The position numbers and the translations under genes were made by a program. Below the pieces are notes generated by a model. It was given only the letters and a program-made list of their open reading frames with translations, had not been told where the DNA came from and did no database searches. From CAYYIS01 sp964470965 (GTDB lineage: Bacteria; JAAXHH01; JABIQT01), in assembly GCA_964470965.1 (NCBI GenBank), contig CAYYIS010000008.1, forward strand, positions 62,001-126,000: DNA of 64,000 nt. Reading direction: 5' to 3'. Shown one piece after another: positions 54,383 to 62,952 of this stretch. How positions within the stretch are numbered: the first letter of the stretch is position 1; each line of letters begins with the position of its first letter.

Positions 54383-54459
54383 CCGTTGGGGGAGGCTCTG
54401 TGTGGGCCTGAGAATTACCCCTTGAACCTGATCTGGTTTGTACCAGCGTAGGGAAACGG
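54383..54459 (+). promoter_or_regulatory. TPP riboswitch (THI element)
   Basis: The conserved core is visible: CTGAGA (54408-54413), ACCC, then CCTGATCTGG (54427-54436) and ACCAGCGTAGGGAA (54442-54455). P1 can form between CCGTT (54383-54387) and AACGG (54455-54459). It binds thiamine diphosphate and controls thiS-thiG-thiE. The order of elements is that of an attenuating TPP switch, with a terminator directly after. Confidence 0.95.
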
Positions 54460-54471
54460 TAACGCGAGACG

Positions 54472-54497
54472 ACCGTTTTTCTGAAACGGTTTTTTTT
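54472..54497 (+). terminator. Riboswitch-controlled terminator
   Basis: ACCGTTT (54472-54478) and AAACGGT (54484-54490) form a perfect stem with a 5-nt loop, followed by seven T. The same AAACGGT sequence occurs at 54454-54460 as the 3' side of P1. It can pair with 54472-54478 instead, giving an antiterminator when TPP is absent. Confidence 0.88.
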
Positions 54498-54539
54498 GTT
54501 AAAGTAGATTTTACCACACTCTTGACAAAGGTAACAACG

Positions 54540-54740
54540 ATGGTTGTCATGGTTAACGGAACTCCAAAGGAAGTGGCGCAGGAGCTGAGTATCGCTGACC
54601 TCATTCGGACACTGGACCTTCCGACGGACGGTATTGCAGTGGCCCTGAACGGAACGGTGGTCCTGCGGAAAGAACACACGAATACTACAATTCGGGAAAA
54701 CGATGAAATCGAAATTATCAGGGCCGTGGCAGGAGGTTAA
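54540..54740 (+). CDS. thiS: Sulfur-carrier protein ThiS
   Basis: 66 residues from ATG 54540, with AAAGG 8 nt upstream; the frame is open further up but only into the riboswitch. Ubiquitin-like fold: MVNGTPKEV start, IAVALNGTVVLRKE core, DEIEIIRAVAGG end. The C-terminal Gly-Gly is thiocarboxylated and donates sulfur for the thiazole ring. First gene of thiSGE. The activating ThiF is not in the window. Confidence 0.93.
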   Translation: MVVMVNGTPKEVAQELSIADLIRTLDLPTDGIAVALNGTVVLRKEHTNTTIRENDEIEIIRAVAGG

Positions 54741-54769
54741 ACGGTCCGTTGGTAGAAAAGGAGATTGTC

Positions 54770-55546
54770 ATGTCGGAGGCATTGAAGGTTGGTGCAAAAA
54801 CGTTTGCATCCCGGTTAATCCTCGGAACCGGGAAATATGCCAGTTTGGATCTGATGGCGGAATCTTTTGAGGCAAGCGGCACAGAGATGGTCACTTTGGC
54901 GATCCGACGTGTGGATTTGAATGATACTTCAGGAAAGTCATTGCTGGATTATATCGATCGGAAAAAGTACGCGCTGCTGCCCAATACAGCCGGATGTTAT
55001 ACGGCCGAAGACGCGGTGCTGACCTGCGAGCTTGCCCGCGAGGCGCTCGGGACGGAAATCGTTAAGCTGGAAGTCATTGGTGACGAGAAAACGCTGTTCC
55101 CCGACAACGAAGCGACCCTGAAGGCGGCTAAAGTACTGATCGACCGGGGGTTTACGGTAATGCCATACACAATCGACGACCCTATCGTCTGCAAGAAGCT
55201 GGAAGACCTGGGTTGCGCCGCCGTTATGCCACTGGCTGCGCCGATCGGATCGGGTCTGGGGATCCGCAATCCCTACAACATGGCCATTATCATCGAAAAC
55301 GCCAACGTTCCTGTCATCGTTGACGCCGGCGTAGGGACCGCCTCTGATGCCGCAGTCGCGCTGGAACTAGGCTGTGACGGTGTGCTGATGAACACCGGCG
55401 TCGCCGGTGCCCAAGACCCTGTTAAAATGGCCATCGCCATGAGGAAAGCAGTGGAAGCAGGACGACTGGCTTATGAAGCCGGTCGCATACCCAAAAAACT
55501 GTATGCAACCGCATCGAGTCCTATCACCGGGCTCATTCACTCGTAA
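54770..55546 (+). CDS. thiG: Thiazole synthase ThiG
   Basis: 258 residues from ATG 54770, with AAAGGAG 6 nt upstream; an earlier TTG is rejected. It makes thiazole phosphate from deoxyxylulose phosphate, ThiS-thiocarboxylate and dehydroglycine. Marks: FASRLILGTGKYAS, TLAIRRVDL, LLPNTAGCYTAEDAV, IVKLEVIGDEKTLFPD (Schiff-base Lys in VKLEV), PIGSGLGI and VPVIVDAGVGTASDAAVALELGCDGVLMNT. Lies 29 nt after thiS. Confidence 0.96.
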   Translation: MSEALKVGAKTFASRLILGTGKYASLDLMAESFEASGTEMVTLAIRRVDLNDTSGKSLLDYIDRKKYALLPNTAGCYTAEDAVLTCELAREALGTEIVKLEVIGDEKTLFPDNEATLKAAKVLIDRGFTVMPYTIDDPIVCKKLEDLGCAAVMPLAAPIGSGLGIRNPYNMAIIIENANVPVIVDAGVGTASDAAVALELGCDGVLMNTGVAGAQDPVKMAIAMRKAVEAGRLAYEAGRIPKKLYATASSPITGLIHS

Positions 55547-55555
55547 CATATCCCC

Positions 55556-56179
55556 GTGGTCGATTTCAAACTCTACCTCATCAGTGACCGTAACCAGTGC
55601 GCCGACCGATCGTTTATCAAAACGATTGGTCAGGCATGCGCAGCCGGTGTAAGGTGTCTGCAAATTAGGGAAAAAGATCTCTCCCCTAAGGCGGTGTTTG
55701 AATTCGTCTGTGAAATCCAGAAGAATCTTGCAGGTCATCAACCAGCCATACTTGTCAACGATCGGATCGACATCGCGCTCGCGACCGATATAGATGGTGT
55801 TCATCTTCCCGAAACCGGTTTGCCGGTGGACATCGCGAGATCTAGTTTACCGACGGGAAAGCTGCTCGGTGTGTCCGCGCACAGCCTGGATCGGGCGATC
55901 GAAGCGGAAGCTCTGGGCGCAGATTTCATCACTTTCGGGCCGGTTTTCCATACCCCCTCCAAAGAATCATATGGCGATCCGGTCGGTCTGTCAGCACTGA
56001 AACGGGTGACTTCTCAGACCAACATTCCGGTGTTTGCCCTTGGCGGTGTCAAGCCGGAAAATACCACCGAGTGCCTGGATGCAGGCGCACACGGGGTCGC
56101 AGTTATTTCCGCTATCCTGGCTGCGCCTGACACCCGGTTGGCTGTAGCCCGGTTTGAAACCGCTCTCGGACAGCTATAG
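55556..56179 (+). CDS. thiE: Thiamine-phosphate synthase (ThiE/TenI family)
   Basis: 207 residues from GTG 55556, 9 nt after thiG, with no clear ribosome site (possible reinitiation). TIM barrel joining pyrimidine and thiazole phosphates. Landmarks: LYLISDR, LQIREKDLSPK, ILVNDRIDIALATDIDGVHLPE (NDR..D.A.. core), GVSAHS, ADFITFGPVFHTPSKESYGDPVGL and VFALGGVKPEN. TenI-type paralogues look similar, but the NDR and GPVF.T.SK motifs favour ThiE. No thiC, thiD or thiH in the window. Confidence 0.88.
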   Translation: MVDFKLYLISDRNQCADRSFIKTIGQACAAGVRCLQIREKDLSPKAVFEFVCEIQKNLAGHQPAILVNDRIDIALATDIDGVHLPETGLPVDIARSSLPTGKLLGVSAHSLDRAIEAEALGADFITFGPVFHTPSKESYGDPVGLSALKRVTSQTNIPVFALGGVKPENTTECLDAGAHGVAVISAILAAPDTRLAVARFETALGQL

Positions 56180-56250
56180 ACCCCTTCTCGGTCGTCACTG
56201 TAGCACATTCATTCCCCTATACATATCCGCCGAATCATTCAGAATAAACG

Positions 56251-56283
56251 AAACATGTTTATGTTGACATAATTTATCAACAT
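56251..56283. promoter_or_regulatory. Inverted repeats overlapping the tlpA-like promoter
   Basis: A perfect 10-bp palindrome AAACATGTTT (56251-56260) abuts an inverted repeat ATGTTGA (56261-56267) / TCAACAT (56277-56283) with a 9-nt spacer. The second repeat covers the -35 box. This is a likely binding site for an unknown regulator. Confidence 0.45.
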
Positions 56284-56292
56284 TATTATATT
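56264..56292 (+). promoter_or_regulatory. Near-consensus promoter of the TlpA-like gene
   Basis: TTGACA (56264-56269) is separated by 17 nt from TATATT (56287-56292). This is the best sigma-70 match in the window. The leader would be about 85 nt. Confidence 0.7.
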
Positions 56293-56384
56293 GCCTATTC
56301 CAACATATGGGAAACGGTCCATTTCAGGTGATTACGGTTTTATCTAACAACGCACTACATTTGGACGGTAAAAAGGAGTCGTAA

Positions 56385-57206
56385 ATGGTAAAGTCGACAT
56401 TGAAGTCCGTCTTCGTAACAGTGCTGATTTCCGTTTTTATGGGAACCGCTCTCCCGGTCTTAGCCGAAAATAATGGTGAGGTCGGCACCACTATCGGCCA
56501 GATTGCGCCTAATTTCCAGGTGTACAATATGGATGGCAAGCAGGTGACACTCGCGGATTACAAGGGGCAGCGTCTATTCGTAAATTTCTGGTCCTGGTGG
56601 TGCCCCCCCTGCATCAAAGAAGCGGAACTGTTGATGAATCTCTCGAATAAATATGAGGGCAGGATTACATTTCTTTTCATCGGGATCAATAGGATATACA
56701 GTGACAAGAAACCCCTGGATCCAAAAGAGATAGAAGAGGGGTACACCACGGGATTGGAGACCTTTAAGACTCAAATGAAACGGGCCAAACTGGATGGTTC
56801 ATATGCGCTCAGGCGATTGGAAGCTGCAAAAGATGATGCTACAAAGGCCAAGGCCCGCGGCAGATATGAAACGCACCTGGCAAATCAGGGTATGCTGAAT
56901 GATCTCAAAGAAAAAAAGGTACTTGAATATTATCTAACCAGCCCAAATTCCCTGTTTGATTTCAGGGGATACTGGGAACGTCAGTTCCGGGCAAAAACGA
57001 ACGAACGATATGGAATTCCGGTTACCTATCTGATCAATGAGGAAGGTAAAATTGCCCTGGATGTCAATCCCAACGATCAACACTGGGACAAGAACGACGA
57101 TATTCTCGAGGATTTTATAGCCGGTAAAGACCTGGCCGGCTATGTTGCACGATTCCCTATACCTGAAAAACATCAAAGGAAACCGGAAGGATCGACGGAA
57201 AAATAG
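56385..57206 (+). CDS. TlpA-like periplasmic thioredoxin-fold protein
   Basis: 273 residues. Signal peptide about 1-27 (ends PVLAE). Redoxin domain: GQIAPNFQVYNMDGKQVTLADYKGQRLFVNFWSWWCPPCIKEAELL (core FWSWWCPPC with the redox CxxC), then FLFIGINRIYSDKK. A ~90-residue charged helical insert (about 105-200) separates this from YGIPVTYLINEEGKIALD, which carries the cis-Pro. It reduces periplasmic disulfides, for example in cytochrome maturation. AAAAGGAG precedes the ATG. The long insert is unusual for TlpA/ResA. Confidence 0.88.
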   Translation: MVKSTLKSVFVTVLISVFMGTALPVLAENNGEVGTTIGQIAPNFQVYNMDGKQVTLADYKGQRLFVNFWSWWCPPCIKEAELLMNLSNKYEGRITFLFIGINRIYSDKKPLDPKEIEEGYTTGLETFKTQMKRAKLDGSYALRRLEAAKDDATKAKARGRYETHLANQGMLNDLKEKKVLEYYLTSPNSLFDFRGYWERQFRAKTNERYGIPVTYLINEEGKIALDVNPNDQHWDKNDDILEDFIAGKDLAGYVARFPIPEKHQRKPEGSTEK

Positions 57207-57238
57207 GCGTGCACCGATTTTTTAGGACGTACCATTTG

Positions 57239-57275
57239 AAACACCCGGAGGGTTGCTGCTCCGGGTGTTTTGTTT
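57239..57275 (+). terminator. Terminator after the TlpA-like gene
   Basis: A perfect 11-bp stem (57239-57249 with 57260-57270) with a 10-nt loop runs into TTTTGTTT, 33 nt after the stop. Confidence 0.85.
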
Positions 57276-57373
57276 ATACATGGGTAGATAGGGCTTGACA
57301 TTACGGAGGCCTGTTGTTATTTCGTTGATATCAGTCGATATGATATCGGGCCACCTATCAGGACTTGTACCAC

Positions 57374-57637
57374 ATGATCCACATCGATCTGCTCAATCCT
57401 AAGTCCCTCGACCCCATCCTTAAGTCCGATAAAAAATCAGCGGCATCGCTGAATTCGACGTTGGATCATAAGTCGAGCGGCTCCGACTCCATGCCTTCAC
57501 CGGGTGGCGGTACCCTATCGATAATAGGGGTCAACGTCGCTATTCTGGTGGTTGTTGTCGTCATTATCATGATGTTGCCGAGCAACGTTGCAGGTCCGCT
57601 TCAGAAAGCGTTTACCCGCCTGTTCAACATGTTTTAA
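57374..57637 (+). CDS. Small single-pass membrane protein
   Basis: 87 residues from ATG 57374, with AGGA 10 nt upstream; a TTG at 57365 is the alternative. The start MIHIDLLNP is followed by a polar Ser/Lys stretch, a Gly-rich turn and one strong helix (about 48-68, SIIGVNVAILVVVVV) with a short amphipathic tail. I do not recognise a family. It lies between a terminator and a convergent gene whose stop abuts its own, so it is probably its own transcript. Confidence 0.55.
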   Translation: MIHIDLLNPKSLDPILKSDKKSAASLNSTLDHKSSGSDSMPSPGGGTLSIIGVNVAILVVVVVIIMMLPSNVAGPLQKAFTRLFNMF

Positions 57638-58759
57638 TCATCTTTCAGCCATTCTCGCGACAAGCTCTAAATTCATTGTAATCCCGAGTCCGGGGCCATC
57701 CGGCACTTTTGCGATGCCGCCGTGTACACCGAAGGGTTCGGTTGTGGTACGTTCGTTGTGGTAGAGTGGACCGATAATGTCCGCCGGATATCGTTCAGAC
57801 ACAATATTGGACGTCGAAATCGCCAAGTGCGCCATGGCTGCGGATCCCACCTCCAGTTCCAGGTTGCTGCCGACATGGCACACCTTCCCGGCTGCCTCTG
57901 CGACCTTTACAATCTGACGGGACAGTAGGATACCACCGTTTTTTCCGGGATAGACGCTGATTATATCCGCAGCATCCTCGTGGACCACTTCCAGCGCATC
58001 GGCCACCGTGAATACACTTTCATCGGCCATGATCGGAACCCCCACCGACGACCGTACCCTTCCCATTCCCCTGATATCACGTCGATGCACCGGTTGCTCA
58101 ACACAAATGAGATTGAACGGCTCTAGACGCCGGATGGTTTGAATTGCGTCGCCGACCGTCCAGCCACCGTTCGCGTCTACCGTGAGCCTGATATCGTCAC
58201 CGAGCGTCTCCCGAATCTTCCGCACCCGGTTGACGTCGTCGTCCGGATGACCTCGCCCTACCTTGATTTTAATGGTATCAAATCCGCTATCAATCATCCG
58301 TTTTGCGTTTCTGACCGCGATGTCCGGCTCTGTTGCCGCCACCACGAATTTGACCGGAATATCCGTACTGCGGCACCGTCCCCCCAGAAGATCATAGACA
58401 GGCACGTTCAGCTTCTTCCCCTGTAGGTCCAGCAGCGCCATCTCGATGGCGGCCTTGGCAAAGTTGTTATCGATGACCACTTCATCGAACCGCTTCATGA
58501 TTGCTTCGAGATCGAACGGGCTTCTATTTATAAGTTCGGGCGAAAAATACCGTTCTATAAGGGCGACTGCTCCCTCGGGCGTTTCACCGCTCCAGCCCGG
58601 CATCGTCGTGGCTTCCCCCAGTCCCACGATATCCTCATCCGTGTAGATTTCCACCAGGACATAGCGTGACAGTCTGTGGGCGCCCAGAGATGAGATGATC
58701 ATAATCTCCGGGTCTATGGTAGCGGTAAGGATCGTTGTTTTAACTTTGGAAATACGCAT
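57638..58759 (-). CDS. Enolase-superfamily enzyme (muconate cycloisomerase/mandelate racemase group)
   Basis: 373 residues. Active-site set of the MLE subgroup: K-x-K in TIKIKVGRG (about 166-168), metal ligands D in TVDANGGW, E in CVEQPVHRRD and E in MADESVF, and the late Lys in YPGKNGGI. It abstracts an alpha-proton of a carboxylate: cycloisomerisation, dipeptide epimerisation or N-succinyl-amino-acid racemisation are possible. It stands alone; its stop meets that of the small membrane protein with no gap. Confidence 0.9.
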   Translation of the reverse strand: MRISKVKTTILTATIDPEIMIISSLGAHRLSRYVLVEIYTDEDIVGLGEATTMPGWSGETPEGAVALIERYFSPELINRSPFDLEAIMKRFDEVVIDNNFAKAAIEMALLDLQGKKLNVPVYDLLGGRCRSTDIPVKFVVAATEPDIAVRNAKRMIDSGFDTIKIKVGRGHPDDDVNRVRKIRETLGDDIRLTVDANGGWTVGDAIQTIRRLEPFNLICVEQPVHRRDIRGMGRVRSSVGVPIMADESVFTVADALEVVHEDAADIISVYPGKNGGILLSRQIVKVAEAAGKVCHVGSNLELEVGSAAMAHLAISTSNIVSERYPADIIGPLYHNERTTTEPFGVHGGIAKVPDGPGLGITMNLELVARMAER

Positions 58760-58933
58760 ACTTGTCTCCCGTGGCGATTATAGCGTTAAAAAGACGGGAC
58801 GTGAGATGACTTGAAAGTGTTTCACAAAGTATGTTTCTGAAACAGATTCGTCAAGAAATCGGCACATCATTTCATTAAAGTATCCAGTAGAAAGGCATTG
58901 ACTGAAATAATTAGAATACCCATATTGGGCAAC

Positions 58934-60739
58934 ATGTTTCTATTACAGATGCAGCCCCACAGGTCACACTTTATTTTGATCGTTCCCTGTTGCCTTTTGC
59001 TTACCCTGGCATCGGAAAGTTATGGTCAGACTGTTCCGGACTATTCGGAGTCCAGGCGCTGTCTCACCACGGAGATCATCCAGAGCTTTTATCAGAGCGC
59101 CAACCTGGGCGTAGCATCGGAACCGGGTAACGTCCTGTTTCCAACCCGTCCCACGGTCCCCGGTGAAGCAGGGAGGACTGGCGGGTTCGGACATACATAT
59201 ACAACCCCAGTCGTGTATTACGACAGCCCGGAAGGGCACTTCAGAATTTGGTACACAAATAGCGGAGCGGACCGACCGGGCCTCAATCTGGGCGTACCCC
59301 CAGATCAGGATGTCAACGGTGTACCTGACTGGATCGAACGATGTTCAGAGTATTTCGAGCAGTCCTATCAGACTGCGGTAGTGAGCATGGGGTTCCGGAC
59401 TCCCCCCGATGATTTTTCATTCAGTTCGCAGTACACCAGCATGGGACTGGACCACGGCGGTGACGGAAGGTATGATGTATACATTCAGGATATAGGCGCG
59501 TCTATCGCTGGATTTACTGGGCCGGAGCAGGTGATCTCAGGGCGCATACTGCCGTCATATATCGTGATTGACAATGACTTTTCGGGTGTCAAGAATACGG
59601 TCCCGGAAGCCCTGGAGTTGCTCCAGGCCACTGCGGCCCATGAACTATTTCACGCGATCCAGTTCGCCTACGACGTGAATGAGGACATCTACTGGCTCGA
59701 GCAGTCCGCCGTCTGGATGGAAGAACAGGTGTTCGACGATGTAAACGATTACTACAATTATCTGTCTACATTCACCGGGTTTCTTTCACAACCCTGGCTT
59801 TCTCTGGATACCCGGAACGGCCAGCACGAATTCGCCGGTATATTGTGGCCATTGTACCTGTCGGAAAAATATGACCCGAGCATCATAAGGTCAATCTGGG
59901 AGTTGGCAGAATCCGTCCAATCTCTCGATGCCTTTGACCAAGCGCTGCAGGCACGCAGCAGTTCGCTGGAGGAGGACTTTCAGGAATTCACGATCTGGAA
60001 TGTCTTTACCGCCGCGAGAAGCGATCCCACCCGGTATTACGAGGAAGGCGCGGCCTTTCCGTTGGCCGAACCGGTTGACTCTCTGGATACGTTTCCTGTT
60101 ATGGGCCCCGATATACCGTCCGGGCGGTTGCCATCTCACCTCGGCACCAACTATGTCATGTTTACGCCGGACCCATTCAGATCCGGTGGGCTTCAGATCG
60201 ACTTCGACGGAATCAACGGGCGGTGGGGGGTATCTTTGGTGGGTATCAGCACCACCGGTCCGGACACAGTAATAACAGTTCCGCTCTCCCTTTCGCAGTC
60301 CGGTATAGGGGTGATATCCGATTGGGAGCAGTATGATGTCATCATGCTGGTGGCCGCCTCGTTGGAACGATCGGGCTCTAACTATCTATATCAGTTCACA
60401 GCCACTTTTGACTCCACCCTGGTGAGCCGTCAAGTGCCGACAGCAATGGAAGTTTCAAATGGCCCGAATCCGGTATATTTTAGTACGGCAAACGTAAAAT
60501 TCATGTACGAATTGCCCTCTGCGGGGCAGGTAACACTAAACATATACAATATACTCGGGCAGGAGATTTATTCAGTATTGGAACCAAGATTGCCCCCTGG
60601 TTACTTCATTAAACTGTGGGACATATCCGACAGGACCGGACGCAGGGCTCCCAGCGGTGTGTATATCTACCGTCTTACGTTTACCGATCAGGCCGGTAGT
60701 CAAACCAGTAAATCGGGCAAATTACTGTTGGTCAATTAG
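58934..60739 (+). CDS. Secreted HExxH metalloprotease-like protein with type IX-like sorting tail
   Basis: About 601 residues from ATG 58934 (58949 and TTG 58898 are alternatives; none has a good ribosome site). Signal peptide ends SYGQ. The middle has a zinc-protease motif HELFHAIQFAYD and downstream WLEQSAVWMEE with a possible third ligand, the pattern of MXAN_6640-like putative metalloproteases. The C-terminal ~90 residues form the FlgD/type IX sorting-domain fold: GPNPVYFSTANVKFMYELP, VTLNIYNILGQEI, GVYIYRLTF and the final GKLLLVN. Probably exported and surface-attached or released. Proteolytic activity is inferred. Confidence 0.82.
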   Translation: MFLLQMQPHRSHFILIVPCCLLLTLASESYGQTVPDYSESRRCLTTEIIQSFYQSANLGVASEPGNVLFPTRPTVPGEAGRTGGFGHTYTTPVVYYDSPEGHFRIWYTNSGADRPGLNLGVPPDQDVNGVPDWIERCSEYFEQSYQTAVVSMGFRTPPDDFSFSSQYTSMGLDHGGDGRYDVYIQDIGASIAGFTGPEQVISGRILPSYIVIDNDFSGVKNTVPEALELLQATAAHELFHAIQFAYDVNEDIYWLEQSAVWMEEQVFDDVNDYYNYLSTFTGFLSQPWLSLDTRNGQHEFAGILWPLYLSEKYDPSIIRSIWELAESVQSLDAFDQALQARSSSLEEDFQEFTIWNVFTAARSDPTRYYEEGAAFPLAEPVDSLDTFPVMGPDIPSGRLPSHLGTNYVMFTPDPFRSGGLQIDFDGINGRWGVSLVGISTTGPDTVITVPLSLSQSGIGVISDWEQYDVIMLVAASLERSGSNYLYQFTATFDSTLVSRQVPTAMEVSNGPNPVYFSTANVKFMYELPSAGQVTLNIYNILGQEIYSVLEPRLPPGYFIKLWDISDRTGRRAPSGVYIYRLTFTDQAGSQTSKSGKLLLVN

Positions 60740-60834
60740 ATGATTCAATTTATTTGTCGGTCATCTGAAAAAACGAACCGTTTCCGACAACAAACAAGAG
60801 TAGAAAAAACCCGGTAAGAGCAACCTCGGAAACC

Positions 60835-61755
60835 ATGCAAATATCCTTCCCCCCCGTCGCTTCCCTGGAAACACGGCTGGCCTGGCCGTCTGATCCCGTG
60901 GACATGGTCCTTGACACCGATGCCTACAATGAGATAGATGACCAGTTTGCCCTGGTGTATGCCTTGCTGTCGGTAGAACGGATGCGTGTTCAGGCGGTAT
61001 ATGCGGCGCCGTTTTTTAATGCCAGGTCCAAGTCACCGGGTGACGGGATGCATAAAAGCCATGAAGAAATCAACCGTATCCTGGGATTGATGAAACGTGA
61101 AAGTAACGGTTTTGTATTCAAAGGATCGGAGTCGTGGCTACCCGATGACAACACGGCTGTCCGCAGTCCGGCCGTCGACGATCTGATCTCCCGTGCAAGG
61201 CAGCGCCGGGATACCCCTTTGTATGTGGTGGCCATAGGCGCCATAACAAACGTCGTATCCGCCATCCTGGCTGCGCCTGATATCAGGGCCAACATCGTCG
61301 TGCTGTGGCTGGGAGGGCACCCCCTCGGCTGGCGGCACACCAGAGAATTCAACCTTCAGGGAGACCCCGCTGCCTCCAGGTTACTATTCGACTGCGGGGT
61401 GCCGGTAGTCCTGTTTCCATGCATCAATGTGGCCGAGGCGCTCACCACCACCCTGGCAGAACTGGAGAGGCATGTCAGCGGCTGTGGCGAAATAGGAGCC
61501 TACCTGTGCAATATATTCGAGCACTACGAAGACAACGACTTGGGATCCCCCGGATCTTCTAAAGTCATCTGGGACCTGGCACCGTTAGGCTGGCTTGTAA
61601 ACCAGGACTGGTTCGAAACAGGCCTCGCCAACAGTCCCATCCTGACCCGGGACTTGACCTGGAGTCGAGATATCACCAGGCATCCTCTCCGTGTGGCAAC
61701 CCGCATCAGGCGAGATGGGGTTTTTTCCGATCTATTCGGAAAATTAAACTTCTAA
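60835..61755 (+). CDS. Nucleoside hydrolase family protein
   Basis: 306 residues. The Asp cluster that binds Ca2+ and ribose is VLDTDAYNEIDDQFALVYAL (about 26-45), in place of the usual DTDPGIDDA. Later marks are VAIGAITNVVSAI, VVLWLGGHP, EFNLQGDPAASRLLFDCGVPVVLFP and a WDLAPLGWLV segment. It cleaves N-glycosidic bonds of nucleosides or related compounds. The DAYNEIDD form is typical of a subgroup away from inosine-uridine hydrolases, so the substrate is uncertain. It overlaps the convergent dehydrogenase by 4 nt. Confidence 0.85.
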   Translation: MQISFPPVASLETRLAWPSDPVDMVLDTDAYNEIDDQFALVYALLSVERMRVQAVYAAPFFNARSKSPGDGMHKSHEEINRILGLMKRESNGFVFKGSESWLPDDNTAVRSPAVDDLISRARQRRDTPLYVVAIGAITNVVSAILAAPDIRANIVVLWLGGHPLGWRHTREFNLQGDPAASRLLFDCGVPVVLFPCINVAEALTTTLAELERHVSGCGEIGAYLCNIFEHYEDNDLGSPGSSKVIWDLAPLGWLVNQDWFETGLANSPILTRDLTWSRDITRHPLRVATRIRRDGVFSDLFGKLNF

Positions 61756-62735
61756 AACCCTACTTCTCCATCCACAGGGTACTCAGGCGTCCGCCCCTGC
61801 AGAATATCAAGAACAGCCTGCGCTGCCTGCATTGATATACGCTCCATGGCTGTTTCCGTCAATCCCGCGATATGAGGCGTGAGAATGGTATTCGGCAATA
61901 CATTCAGCACATGATTTGCTGGTAGCGGTTCCTCTTCAAATACATCAAGTGCCGCACCGGCGATTGTGCCATTCCGAAGCGCCTGGTAGAGTGCCTCCTG
62001 ATCGATCACAGGCCCGCGTGACGTGTTGATGATTCGGGCCTCCGGTTTCATCAATTTCAGGGTGTTCACATTGATCATGTGGTGTGTTTCGGGTGTCAGC
62101 GGCACATGCAGGGTGATGCAGTCAGCGCTGGCCAACACCTCTTCGAATGAATCCAAGCCGGTCACGTACCCAGGGAAATCTTCCAGTGGGACAAAGGCAT
62201 CAAAAGCGACCACATTCATGTCCATCCCGATGGCCTTCTTGGCAACCTGATTACCGATTCTTCCGAGACCGATGATACCCAGCGTCTTTCCCGCTACTTC
62301 GATACCCCGATAGTCATTACGGTCTGTGAAGCGGCCATCGATAAGCGCCTGACGTGCCGGAATGACGCGACGGGACAGGGACATCAGGAGTGCTATCACA
62401 TGCTCGGCGACAGCGTTGGTGTTGCCGGTAGGTGTGTAAGCAACGGGGATTCCGTGTTCCTTGGCGGCTTTCAAATCGATATTATCAACACCGACCCCGT
62501 GATTAACGATTGCTTTGAGCCGAACCGCACGACTGATATCTTCGGACGAAATCGTGAAAGTCCTCACGATAACAGCGTCCGCTTCAAACAGCGGCGCCCG
62601 TTGTGCAAGGTCAGACTGCGGCATATCCATCACAGACACCCCTTCCAGCCAAGGGGCCACGATGTCACACTCGGTCTTCAATAGTTCACATCCGCCACTA
62701 TGAACAAACTCAGGTATAAAAACAACAGGCTTCAA
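61752..62735 (-). CDS. D-2-hydroxyacid dehydrogenase (phosphoglycerate-dehydrogenase-like)
   Basis: 327 residues, NAD-dependent. Rossmann motif GIIGLGRIGNQVAKKAIGM, HGVGVDNIDL before it, and catalytic residues in NTSRGPVIDQEAL (Arg), DVFEEEPLP (Glu) and LTPHIAGLT (His). No C-terminal ACT domain, so it is a short-form 3-phosphoglycerate, glyoxylate/hydroxypyruvate or other 2-hydroxyacid enzyme. It lies 217 nt after the SelA-like gene on the same strand, possibly co-transcribed. Confidence 0.9.
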   Translation of the reverse strand: MKPVVFIPEFVHSGGCELLKTECDIVAPWLEGVSVMDMPQSDLAQRAPLFEADAVIVRTFTISSEDISRAVRLKAIVNHGVGVDNIDLKAAKEHGIPVAYTPTGNTNAVAEHVIALLMSLSRRVIPARQALIDGRFTDRNDYRGIEVAGKTLGIIGLGRIGNQVAKKAIGMDMNVVAFDAFVPLEDFPGYVTGLDSFEEVLASADCITLHVPLTPETHHMINVNTLKLMKPEARIINTSRGPVIDQEALYQALRNGTIAGAALDVFEEEPLPANHVLNVLPNTILTPHIAGLTETAMERISMQAAQAVLDILQGRTPEYPVDGEVGF

Positions 62736-62952
62736 GGTGCCTCCCAGTGTTGAAATCGATCGCTATCCTGCTATATCGGCCGGTCCACAGATCGGATGCC
62801 TATCCCATCAATCCTCCGAAAAACGTGAATCCCTTGTCCGTTCCTGGGGCCTTGCGTTACCCCGGTCTGTGGCCGCATCGATGAGGGCACGGGCCGAATA
62901 GAGCCGCAAATCTGTGGATCATAAATATCAGGCAGGAGATATTCTTCCAGAA

